Assembly (NCBI GenBank): GCA_050302175.1
Contig: JBNLAN010000024.1
Location: 1-20,336, forward strand
Length of the DNA: 20,336 bases
From: JBNLAN01 sp050302175
GTDB lineage: Bacteria > Pseudomonadota > Zetaproteobacteria > Mariprofundales > Mariprofundaceae
Direction of reading: 5' to 3'
Shown here: in pieces, positions 1-6,213 of the stretch
Layout: each line of letters begins with the position of its first letter
Numbering within the stretch: position 1 is the stretch's first letter
Translations under genes and position numbers: made by a program
Notes under the pieces: generated by a model
The model's database searches: none
What the model was told of the DNA's origin: nothing
The model's input: the letters and a program-made list of their open reading frames with translations, nothing else

Positions 1-557
1 ACTTCGCCATGCTGCTCGGTGTACTGCAGTGCATCGATCAAGCGCAGCATTTCGTCGATGTTGCGGCCCAGCGGCAGATCGTTCACCACCTGATGGCGAA
101 CCACGCCTTCTTTATCAATCAGGAAAGAGCCGCGCAGCGCCACGTCGCCACCCAGCAGGTGGAACTGATCGCCATCTTCATCTTCAACGGTGATATTGTT
201 GATCAGCACATCGTAGTCGGCTGCAATCTTCTTGGTCAGGTCGGCAACCAGCGGATAGGAAACCGGGCCGATGCCGCCCTTATCCACCGGGGTGTTGCGC
301 CATGCGATATGCGAAAACTGCGAATCGATGGAGCAGCCAATCACCTGTACGCCGCGGGATTCGAACTCCTTGATGCGGTGATCGAACGCAATCAGCTCGG
401 TCGGGCAAACGAAAGTGAAATCCAGCGGATAGAAAAACAGCACCACATACTTCTTGCCGCTGTAATCGGAGAGGCTGAACGACTCGTTGATGCTGCCGTC
501 CGGCATCACAGCCGTTGCGGTAAATTCGGGAGCCTTTTTGGTTACCAGTACGCTCAT
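1..557 (-). CDS. Typical 2-Cys peroxiredoxin (AhpC/TSA family), C-terminus beyond window
   Basis: Thioredoxin-fold peroxidase that reduces hydrogen peroxide and organic peroxides in the cytoplasm. I translated it by hand from the ATG at 557; 185 codons lie in the window. The peroxidatic cysteine is Cys51 in FYPLDFTFVCPTE, the hallmark of the Prx1/AhpC group. GGIGPVSYPLVAD resembles the GGLG segment that makes typical 2-Cys enzymes prone to over-oxidation. The visible part ends ALQYTEQHGE-V, exactly where family members continue into the resolving-cysteine VCP motif, so only about 10-20 residues are missing. A GGAG ribosome-binding site lies 9 bases before the ATG. It follows the CDF transporter on the same strand after 71 bases, so co-transcription is possible. 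The reductant (thioredoxin or AhpF) cannot be told from here. Family call very safe. Confidence 0.95.
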   Translation of the reverse strand, partial: MSVLVTKKAPEFTATAVMPDGSINESFSLSDYSGKKYVVLFFYPLDFTFVCPTELIAFDHRIKEFESRGVQVIGCSIDSQFSHIAWRNTPVDKGGIGPVSYPLVADLTKKIAADYDVLINNITVEDEDGDQFHLLGGDVALRGSFLIDKEGVVRHQVVNDLPLGRNIDEMLRLIDALQYTEQHGE

Positions 558-628
558 TATTCTAATCTCCTGTATGTCTCGAAATGGGCCTGTACTGTAG
601 CAGCTTGGCCCCGGCATGCCACCCCAAT

Positions 629-1600
629 CTATTCAGGGGCTTTTTGTGCGGGCACATCGAATTCAACAAAAATATGTTTCACGCGCGGAGCCGCCGCCTG
701 CACCTCGTTTTCCAGCGACTGCTTGATATCGCTCAGGCGCCGCATGAAGCGAATAGCATGCGCCACCTCATCTTTACTCATGTTGGCGAACAGCTCCTCT
801 TCGCGCATCTCGATCTCGGTCATCACGATGGTCTCTTCGGGTGAAAGCACGATGCTATTGAGACGGTGAATCTGCTGAATACGCTCATCCCCGCCCCAGA
901 TTTCGCGGGCGGCTTCATCTGCTCCCGGGTCGGAGGCATTAATCAGAAACTTGCGGTTCACCTTGGCGAGGAAAAAAGCCAGAAAGCCCATCAGCAAACC
1001 AATCAGTATGGCGGCAATGCCATCAAACACGGCGGAACCGGTGATAGCGGACATACCCATACCCAACAGCGCGAGGAGCAGGCCGAGCATCGCCACCGAA
1101 TCCTCGATCAGTACGGCCAGCGTGGTGGGATCGCGCGTTTCAGAGAAATATTGGAAAAAGCCTGCGCCTGCTTCTTTGCGCTGCGCATTAAACTCGGTGG
1201 TCGCCACGAAAAATGAGTAACCCTCAACCACGAAAGCGATGCCGATAATGGCAAAGGCGGTGATACTGAGCTCCGGCTCGGAGCCATGACGCAGCTGCTC
1301 CATTGCATGCATGACGGTATATACACAGCCGACAAAGAAAATGGTAACGGCTGAAACCAGATTCCAGAAATAGCGCTCCGGCCCATAGCCAAATTGATGG
1401 TGCTGATCGGCTGCGCGCTGCGAACGCTTCAGCCCCAGCCAAAGTAAGGCCTGATTGGCTGTATCGGCCAGTGAATGCACCGCCTCGGCCAACAGTGCGC
1501 TTGATCCGGAAAAAGCAAAACCGACAAACTTGGCGACTGTGACCGTGCTATTGGCAAACACCGCCGTCACCACCGCTTTCATGGAACCGTCCGACATCAT
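629..1600 (-). CDS. Cation diffusion facilitator (CDF) transporter, ZnT9-like
   Basis: Inner-membrane metal (zinc or similar divalent cation)/proton antiporter, 323 residues. The N-terminal part carries the membrane helices: about residues 8-33, 36-56, 78-100, 113-134, 160-182 and 187-212. The hydrophilic C-terminus, about 215-323, matches the cytoplasmic regulatory domain. EAVHSLADTANQ (40-50) gives the TM2 metal motif His42-x3-Asp46. DPTTLAVLIED and the FGYGPERYFW loop match the branch that contains eukaryotic ZnT9/SLC30A9. In TM5 the usual HxxxD reads Val163-x3-Asp167, so the histidine is missing. Two ATGs are adjacent; AGGGGAG lies only 2 bases from the first but 5 from the second (1597), so the true start may be one codon later. 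Divergent from gloB. The metal cannot be assigned. Confidence 0.9.
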   Translation of the reverse strand: MMSDGSMKAVVTAVFANSTVTVAKFVGFAFSGSSALLAEAVHSLADTANQALLWLGLKRSQRAADQHHQFGYGPERYFWNLVSAVTIFFVGCVYTVMHAMEQLRHGSEPELSITAFAIIGIAFVVEGYSFFVATTEFNAQRKEAGAGFFQYFSETRDPTTLAVLIEDSVAMLGLLLALLGMGMSAITGSAVFDGIAAILIGLLMGFLAFFLAKVNRKFLINASDPGADEAAREIWGGDERIQQIHRLNSIVLSPEETIVMTEIEMREEELFANMSKDEVAHAIRFMRRLSDIKQSLENEVQAAAPRVKHIFVEFDVPAQKAPE

Positions 1601-1617
1601 CTCTCCCCTTAATTAAA

Positions 1618-1646
1618 TTGCCTGCAAGCTACCATCACTCTACGAT
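1618..1646 (+). promoter_or_regulatory. Possible sigma70-type promoter for gloB
   Basis: TTGCCT (1618-1623) and TACGAT (1641-1646) are separated by exactly 17 bases; each matches 4 of 6 consensus positions. Transcription would begin near 1653, which is the first in-frame ATG of gloB. That would make this ATG leaderless and favours the GTG at 1683 as the start. It lies in the 52-base gap between the divergent transporter and gloB. Consensus matching only. Confidence 0.3.
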
Positions 1647-1652
1647 TGAGGC

Positions 1653-2441
1653 ATGTGGTCATATGCGCATCGTGGGTTTCTTGTGCACCAGATTCCTGCC
1701 CTCAGAGACAATTATATCTACCTGATCGAATCTCAGAATTCGGATATTCTGGCTGTTATTGATCCGGCAGAAGCGCACACTGTAAAAGCGGTCTGCAAAC
1801 AACTCGACAAACCACTCACACACATCCTGAACACGCATCACCATTGGGATCATACCGACGGCAATCAGGAGTTAAAGGATGTTTTTGATTGCATCGTGGT
1901 CGGCGCCAAACTCGATGAAAAACGCATTCCTGCCATTACGGAAACAGTCAATGATGGCGATACCTACCAGCTCGGCGATCTTGCGGTACAGGTGATCGGT
2001 GTGCCGGGCCATACCAGCGGACATATCGCCTTTGTCATTGCCGATGCGCTGTTTTGCGGCGATACCATTTTCGGCGCCGGTTGCGGCAGGCTGTTCGAAG
2101 GCACGCACAAACAGATGTGGGAGAGCCTGCAAAAACTGGCGGCACTACCGCTCAATACACAGGTTTATTGTGCACACGAGTACACACTCTCGAATCTGCG
2201 CTTCGCCCGGCTGGTCGACAAAGGCAATAACCTGCTGGATGAACGTATCAGCTGTGACACGCAAAGCCGCATGGCCAAGCTACCAACCATCCCTTCCACC
2301 ATCGAACTGGAGCGCGCTACCAACCCGTTCATCAGGCCAATCAGCCCCTTCTTTTGCAAACGTTATGCGAAGGAGAACAACACGGCTGAAGATTCACTTT
2401 CCGTCTTCACGCATATGCGCAAAAGCAGAGACCAGCTCTGA
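1653..2441 (+). CDS. gloB: Hydroxyacylglutathione hydrolase (glyoxalase II)
   Basis: Second enzyme of the glyoxalase pathway: hydrolyses S-D-lactoylglutathione to D-lactate and glutathione in methylglyoxal detoxification, in the cytoplasm. Metallo-beta-lactamase fold with the full binuclear metal set (262-residue numbering): THHHWDH at 61-67, His120 in VPGHTSGH, Asp137 in FCGDTIF and His175 in YCAHEYT. GCGRLFEGT and the C-terminal NPFIR segment match the glutathione-binding part of bacterial GloB, so this is not merely a generic MBL hydrolase. Homologues begin just before IPALxDNY, so the GTG at 1683 (about 252 residues) is a better start than the ATG at 1653: the ATG has GAGG only 1 base away and may sit at the transcription start. 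The 3' end overlaps a putative small gene on the other strand by 48 bases. Confidence 0.93.
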   Translation: MWSYAHRGFLVHQIPALRDNYIYLIESQNSDILAVIDPAEAHTVKAVCKQLDKPLTHILNTHHHWDHTDGNQELKDVFDCIVVGAKLDEKRIPAITETVNDGDTYQLGDLAVQVIGVPGHTSGHIAFVIADALFCGDTIFGAGCGRLFEGTHKQMWESLQKLAALPLNTQVYCAHEYTLSNLRFARLVDKGNNLLDERISCDTQSRMAKLPTIPSTIELERATNPFIRPISPFFCKRYAKENNTAEDSLSVFTHMRKSRDQL

Positions 2442-2612
2442 GTTTTGCAATCGCTGCACAGGCTCCCACTCGGTCTGTTGATACTCCCCCACAAAAACCG
2501 AAAGCGATAAAACCAGCGCAACTAAACCAAAACGGCAGACTGTAACAGTCAGAGGCCGAATGTGCTGAAGGTCTCTCCATGAGTATTCAAATCCGAACCG
2601 CGACTCTTTCAT
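2394..2612 (-). CDS. Putative small single-pass membrane protein (72 aa), unknown function
   Basis: I do not recognise a family. ATG at 2612 with GAGG at 2621-2618, 5 bases upstream. The predicted 72-residue product has a polar N-terminus rich in aromatic and charged residues, a hydrophobic stretch at about 28-42 (FGLVALVLSLSVFVG, preceded by Arg27), and an acidic/polar C-terminus. The GAGG overlaps the TGA (2622-2620) that would end the upstream cupin if its frameshift were repaired, a typical translational-coupling layout for the last gene of the addB-addA-cupin run. Against it: it overlaps the 3' end of convergent gloB by 48 bases, the hydrophobic segment is short, and a terminator-like hairpin lies just upstream. 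A chance reading frame remains possible. Confidence 0.42.
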   Translation of the reverse strand: MKESRFGFEYSWRDLQHIRPLTVTVCRFGLVALVLSLSVFVGEYQQTEWEPVQRLQNSELVSAFAHMREDGK

Positions 2613-2619
2613 GTAAACC

Positions 2620-2672
2620 TCAAAAAAACACCGCCAGCCAAATGGCCGGAGGCTCCACACTGGTATCCTTCA
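2620..2672 (-). other. Frame-shifted C-terminus of the cupin
   Basis: Just past the in-frame stop of the cupin, another frame continues with RVKDTSVEPPAIWLAVFF and a TGA at 2622-2620. This is the C-terminus expected for this cupin family (RHRV..TSPE.PT.WLAVHY-like). Adding one base in the AAACACGTGTG stretch (about 2674-2682) would join the parts into a 103-residue protein of normal length. It could be a true mutation, a strain polymorphism or a base-call error. No slippery heptamer of the classic X-XXY-YYZ form is visible. Confidence 0.75.
2622..2652 (-). terminator. Terminator-like hairpin with T-tract at the end of the cupin
   Basis: Read on the minus strand: a 9-base arm CCTCCGGCC (2652-2644), loop ATTT, arm GGCTGGCGG (2639-2631), then TG and seven T (2628-2622). 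Eight of nine positions pair, counting one G-U wobble, with one T-C mismatch. This is the form of a Rho-independent terminator for the addB-addA-cupin transcript. The same bases encode the PPAIWLAVFF end of the cupin in the shifted frame, so the hairpin could also be a by-product of coding. If active, it would reduce expression of the small gene starting at 2612. Confidence 0.5.
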
Positions 2673-2930
2673 CACGTGTTTGCAGTGCTTTGGAATCATT
2701 CGCCAATCGCCCGCTTTCAGGCAATCGGACCTGTCATTAAATTCAATTTCCGCTTCGCCCTGCACCAGCAGCACAAACTCATCCTCATCCTGGTCGTACC
2801 AGAAACCTTCGGGCGAGGCGTGTCCCCTGGAAACGATGCGCTCAATACGCACCCCCTTCCCTTCTGCCAGCCGCTCGACCAACTCCTCCGGCAAAGAGTC
2901 AGGAATATTCTCCAGCAAGCTACGCGGCAT
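2670..2930 (-). CDS. Small cupin-domain protein, C-terminally truncated by a frameshift
   Basis: Single-domain cupin, 86 residues as read. Members of this small family resemble it from the N-terminus (MPRSLLENIPDSLPEELVE), through RIERIVSRGHASPEGFWYDQ, to the core DEDEFVLLVQGEAEIEF and the GDWRMIPKHCKH motif. The substrate is unknown; cupins of this type usually bind a metal or small ligand in a beta-barrel. The reading frame stops straight after KHCKHV, where relatives go on for about 18 more residues forming the last strands. Those residues are present in another frame directly downstream. The ATG overlaps the end of the AddA-like gene by 11 bases, so translation is probably coupled. Whether a folded product is made depends on whether the frameshift is real. 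Confidence 0.8.
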   Translation of the reverse strand: MPRSLLENIPDSLPEELVERLAEGKGVRIERIVSRGHASPEGFWYDQDEDEFVLLVQGEAEIEFNDRSDCLKAGDWRMIPKHCKHV

Positions 2931-5900
2931 CGGTCGCTCCCGTTTCCACCTCGTGCAGAATATCCATCACCGGGAAATAGAGCGCCGTGCGGACACGCCG
3001 GTCTGGTTCGAGCCGCTCAAGCAATGCCCGGTAGCGCGATAACTGCGGGGTATAGCGCTCAGTCTCCGAAGCAAGAAATGCATCCAGCCCAGACCCTTGG
3101 TGAGAACCGGTCTTGTAATCGATAATCCATCGACTCCCCTCCTGATCGACAAAACTGCGGTCGATCACCGAGTGATACACCCCACCCGCCTCGATAGCGG
3201 AGAGCGCCCACTCGCAATGCGCATCCGCATGCTCGCCCGAAAGAACCCAGCGTGCTTGTTCGCTACCCAACGCCTTCTGCAATGCCTTGGCTGCACGATT
3301 CAATGCCGATTCGAGCAGCATGCCGGAAAGCCCTTCCCGCATCAGAATCCTGCGCATGCGGATCATCGCCTTACTGGTATCGCTCTTCTCCCAGTTCTCA
3401 ACACCCTTTTCCGCCACCTGTTGCAGCGCGGCATGCACGGCGGTGCCCACAGGTGCGGCATCGGGGCCGGCCCAAACAAACTCAAGCGCCATTTCGCTTT
3501 GCTGCCGCTGCGGCTCGGGAATCGCCGGCATCAGCGCGATGCGGGTCAGGGCTTTGCGCGCCGGGACTGAAATCGCATCTTCGGCGGCAATCCATTCGAC
3601 ATTGGCGCCAAAACAACTCTCCCCGTCCTGAAGTAACAAAGACAGCAGTGTACCCTTGCCCGCCTCTCGCTTTTTCTCGCTGACACAGCCAAACATGTAG
3701 AGCGCCGTTTCGGCCCGGGTACAGGCGACATAAAGCAAGCGAGCCTGCTCAAGCGCATCCTTGCTGCTCTCGATACTGCGCACCAGGCGATACACAGCAT
3801 CGTCGCGCCCCTTCTCCCCTCGCGGGGCAATCAGCAGGGCGCGCTCTTTTCCGATGGGGGCTTCGGTAAAGGCGAGCAGCGGTGCATCCCCTCCCTTCTT
3901 GCCATGGCCAAGACCCAACAGGACTACCGCATCCCATTGCAGACCCTTGGCGCCATGCATGGTGAGAAGCTCCACACGCGCCGCTTCCGGGGAGGTATCG
4001 GGAGCCGCGAATAGCTCCTCAAGCTGCTCGTCGAACAGATCGAAATCGACATGTCCGCCCTGATCGAGACTTTCAATCAACATGAGCGCGGACTGCACAT
4101 TTGATACAGATATCTCATCAAGCAGAGCGGCCATACCCATGCGCTGCATGGCTGACTCCAGCAAATCGCGAACCGGCAGGCGCCCCGCAGATTCCACGCA
4201 AGGAGCTAGTGCCGCAGCAAGATGCATCGCACGTGTACGGCCATCTTCGGAGAGAAGACGAAGCCGCTCTGGATCGTTCATGGAAATCCAGACAGGGCGA
4301 TCATCGCCAGCGATCAGAGCGTGCAGGTCAGGCGTGACAAGGCCGCAGGCAGAGGAGCGCAGCAGTGCAGCCCATGATTCACGATCACAGGGGTGCAGCA
4401 GCGCTCGCAGCAGCGCCCGCAGCGTCCGGATCTCGGGGCGCGCGTGCAGCGGCAATACTTTGATGACTCGAAATCGAATGCCTGCATCGGCAAGCGCCGG
4501 CATCAATGCATGCAGGTGCTTGCGGGTACGCGCCAGCACACCGATGCGATGCGGCGTGCCATCCGGCTTGCACTGTTTCAATTCGGCCTGAATGCGCTTC
4601 ACCGCTGCGTGCGCCTCCGCCGCATCATCCCGCCTCTCCTGCAGCAGCAGGTGGATCTCTCCAGCATGAGAGAGGGCCGATTTCGCAACCTTGTGCGAAA
4701 CAGCGCCGCGGACGACATCCTCATCCGTTTCATCCGGGAAAATGGCGGCAAAAGCACGATTCACCCATTCAACAATGGCAGGGGCAGAGCGAAAGTTTTG
4801 TTCCAGATAGAGCGGCTCCACCGGCACCGGCAACACGCCATTCGCCGCCTGCATGAACAGCCCGACCTCGGCCTTACGGAAACGATAGATCGACTGCATC
4901 GGGTCGCCGACCATGAACAGGGTGCGCCCATCGCCGGCACTCCAGCCAGCGGTCAACGAGTCGAGCAACCGTTGCTGCAGGCGCGAGGTATCCTGGAATT
5001 CATCGATCAGGATGTGGTGAATGCGGTAGTCGAGTTTTAGCAGCAGGTCGCTGGGCGCGCCGTGGGCGTCACTCAGCGCATCCAGCGCGCGCAGTGCGAT
5101 CTCGGTAAAATCCGCCTCTCCTGCCTGCGCGAATTGCTGCTGCAATGCCGAAACCGCCAATACCAATAGATCGAACAACGATTCGAGCACCTGCCACTGC
5201 CTGTCATCATAATTCGGCGCGACTGGAAGCTTCATCAAATCGTGCCACGCCTCCGCCATGCCGGGAATAGCGGCAAGCAGCTCCAGCTGCTCTTTAAACT
5301 GCTGCTTCTCGGCAGCGAACTCCTTACCGGCCGGAAAACCTTCATTGACAGTAATACGCGAACGAAATGTGCCTGCACCGGTCAACAGCTGGCTGCCGAT
5401 CTTCTGCCATATTGGCAACTGATCCAACGTTGCGTCCGGCCATGCGGCAAGCGATGCCAGCGTTGCGTCCTGCTTCTGCTGCCCGGCAAAGGCAAGCAGC
5501 GGCGACAGTGAGGCTCTTGATTCAACCGGCAGTTTCTGCTGCAAGCGATTCAGCTGCTGCTGTAAAAGAACGGCAAGGGTCTGTTCGAGCATGGCCCGAA
5601 GGCCCGCCTTGTCGCGTGCATGCATGGCCACCTCATGCAGCCACTGGTCGCGCTTCGCAAGCAGTCCAGCGATCATCTCAATCACAGCGGATGTGTTGTG
5701 ATCCTGATGCAGCAGCACGCACTCCAGCGCCTCAGGATACTCTTTCACGGCTTGCTCCAGAGTGGCTTCGGCTGCGCGTCGGTAGAAGTGCTGCGGATGG
5801 TCGCAAGGCTTCGGCATTTCGCCGAAGCCGGAGAGCAACGGAAGCTGCCTGGCCAGCATGTGCATGAGGCTGTCGATGGTCATGATGCGCAGGCGCCCGG

Positions 5901-6213
5901 GGTGCTCAGGCAGATTCCAGCCCAGCTGCTCCGAACGGGAGGCCACTCGGGAGGCCAGAGTCCAGGTCTGCATCCGGTGCGACGCCTCATCATCGGGTTT
6001 CGGCATGGAGAGTGCCCTGATCACTCGGTGCCGCATCTCGGCGGCCGCCTTGCGGGTAAAAGTGAGCGCCAAAATCTCCTCGGGCTCATCCACCACTGCC
6101 AGCAACTCCAGAATGCGCTGGGTTAGCAGCTCGGTCTTGCCAGAACCCGCCGGGGCCTGCACGAGAAATGAGCCATTGGTCTGCCGGGCCCGATTGCGCT
6201 GTTTAATACTCAT
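2920..6213 (-). CDS. AddA-like UvrD-family helicase with C-terminal PD-(D/E)XK nuclease
   Basis: ATP-dependent helicase-nuclease subunit for resection of double-strand DNA ends before RecA-mediated repair, 1097 residues. Superfamily 1 motifs in order: Walker A GSGKT (23-27), LTFTRKAAAEM (motif Ia), DEFQDTS (404-410, motif II), VGDPMQSIYRFRKAE (III), LEQNFRS (IV), VELLTMHGAKGLQWD (V) and LLYVACTRAETALY (VI). The C-terminal nuclease has GTAVHAAL, Asp1018 in VIDRSF, Asp1032 and Lys1034 in IIDYKTG, and a QxxxY motif in TPQLSRY. All catalytic residues look intact. It starts inside the end of the AddB-like gene through an ATGA overlap, which fits a two-subunit complex. AddA is the best analogy; RecB is less likely because no recC or recD is nearby. 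Confidence 0.9.
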   Translation of the reverse strand: MSIKQRNRARQTNGSFLVQAPAGSGKTELLTQRILELLAVVDEPEEILALTFTRKAAAEMRHRVIRALSMPKPDDEASHRMQTWTLASRVASRSEQLGWNLPEHPGRLRIMTIDSLMHMLARQLPLLSGFGEMPKPCDHPQHFYRRAAEATLEQAVKEYPEALECVLLHQDHNTSAVIEMIAGLLAKRDQWLHEVAMHARDKAGLRAMLEQTLAVLLQQQLNRLQQKLPVESRASLSPLLAFAGQQKQDATLASLAAWPDATLDQLPIWQKIGSQLLTGAGTFRSRITVNEGFPAGKEFAAEKQQFKEQLELLAAIPGMAEAWHDLMKLPVAPNYDDRQWQVLESLFDLLVLAVSALQQQFAQAGEADFTEIALRALDALSDAHGAPSDLLLKLDYRIHHILIDEFQDTSRLQQRLLDSLTAGWSAGDGRTLFMVGDPMQSIYRFRKAEVGLFMQAANGVLPVPVEPLYLEQNFRSAPAIVEWVNRAFAAIFPDETDEDVVRGAVSHKVAKSALSHAGEIHLLLQERRDDAAEAHAAVKRIQAELKQCKPDGTPHRIGVLARTRKHLHALMPALADAGIRFRVIKVLPLHARPEIRTLRALLRALLHPCDRESWAALLRSSACGLVTPDLHALIAGDDRPVWISMNDPERLRLLSEDGRTRAMHLAAALAPCVESAGRLPVRDLLESAMQRMGMAALLDEISVSNVQSALMLIESLDQGGHVDFDLFDEQLEELFAAPDTSPEAARVELLTMHGAKGLQWDAVVLLGLGHGKKGGDAPLLAFTEAPIGKERALLIAPRGEKGRDDAVYRLVRSIESSKDALEQARLLYVACTRAETALYMFGCVSEKKREAGKGTLLSLLLQDGESCFGANVEWIAAEDAISVPARKALTRIALMPAIPEPQRQQSEMALEFVWAGPDAAPVGTAVHAALQQVAEKGVENWEKSDTSKAMIRMRRILMREGLSGMLLESALNRAAKALQKALGSEQARWVLSGEHADAHCEWALSAIEAGGVYHSVIDRSFVDQEGSRWIIDYKTGSHQGSGLDAFLASETERYTPQLSRYRALLERLEPDRRVRTALYFPVMDILHEVETGATDAA

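Noticed and set aside
9..869. 286-codon open frame on the plus strand
   Set aside because: It is antisense to the peroxiredoxin and to the end of the CDF transporter, both with clear family motifs; its translation resembles nothing.
4393..5040. Long plus-strand frames opposite the AddA-like gene (also 3097-3570, 5620-6126)
   Set aside because: These are shadows in a GC-rich gene whose helicase motifs are continuous on the minus strand.
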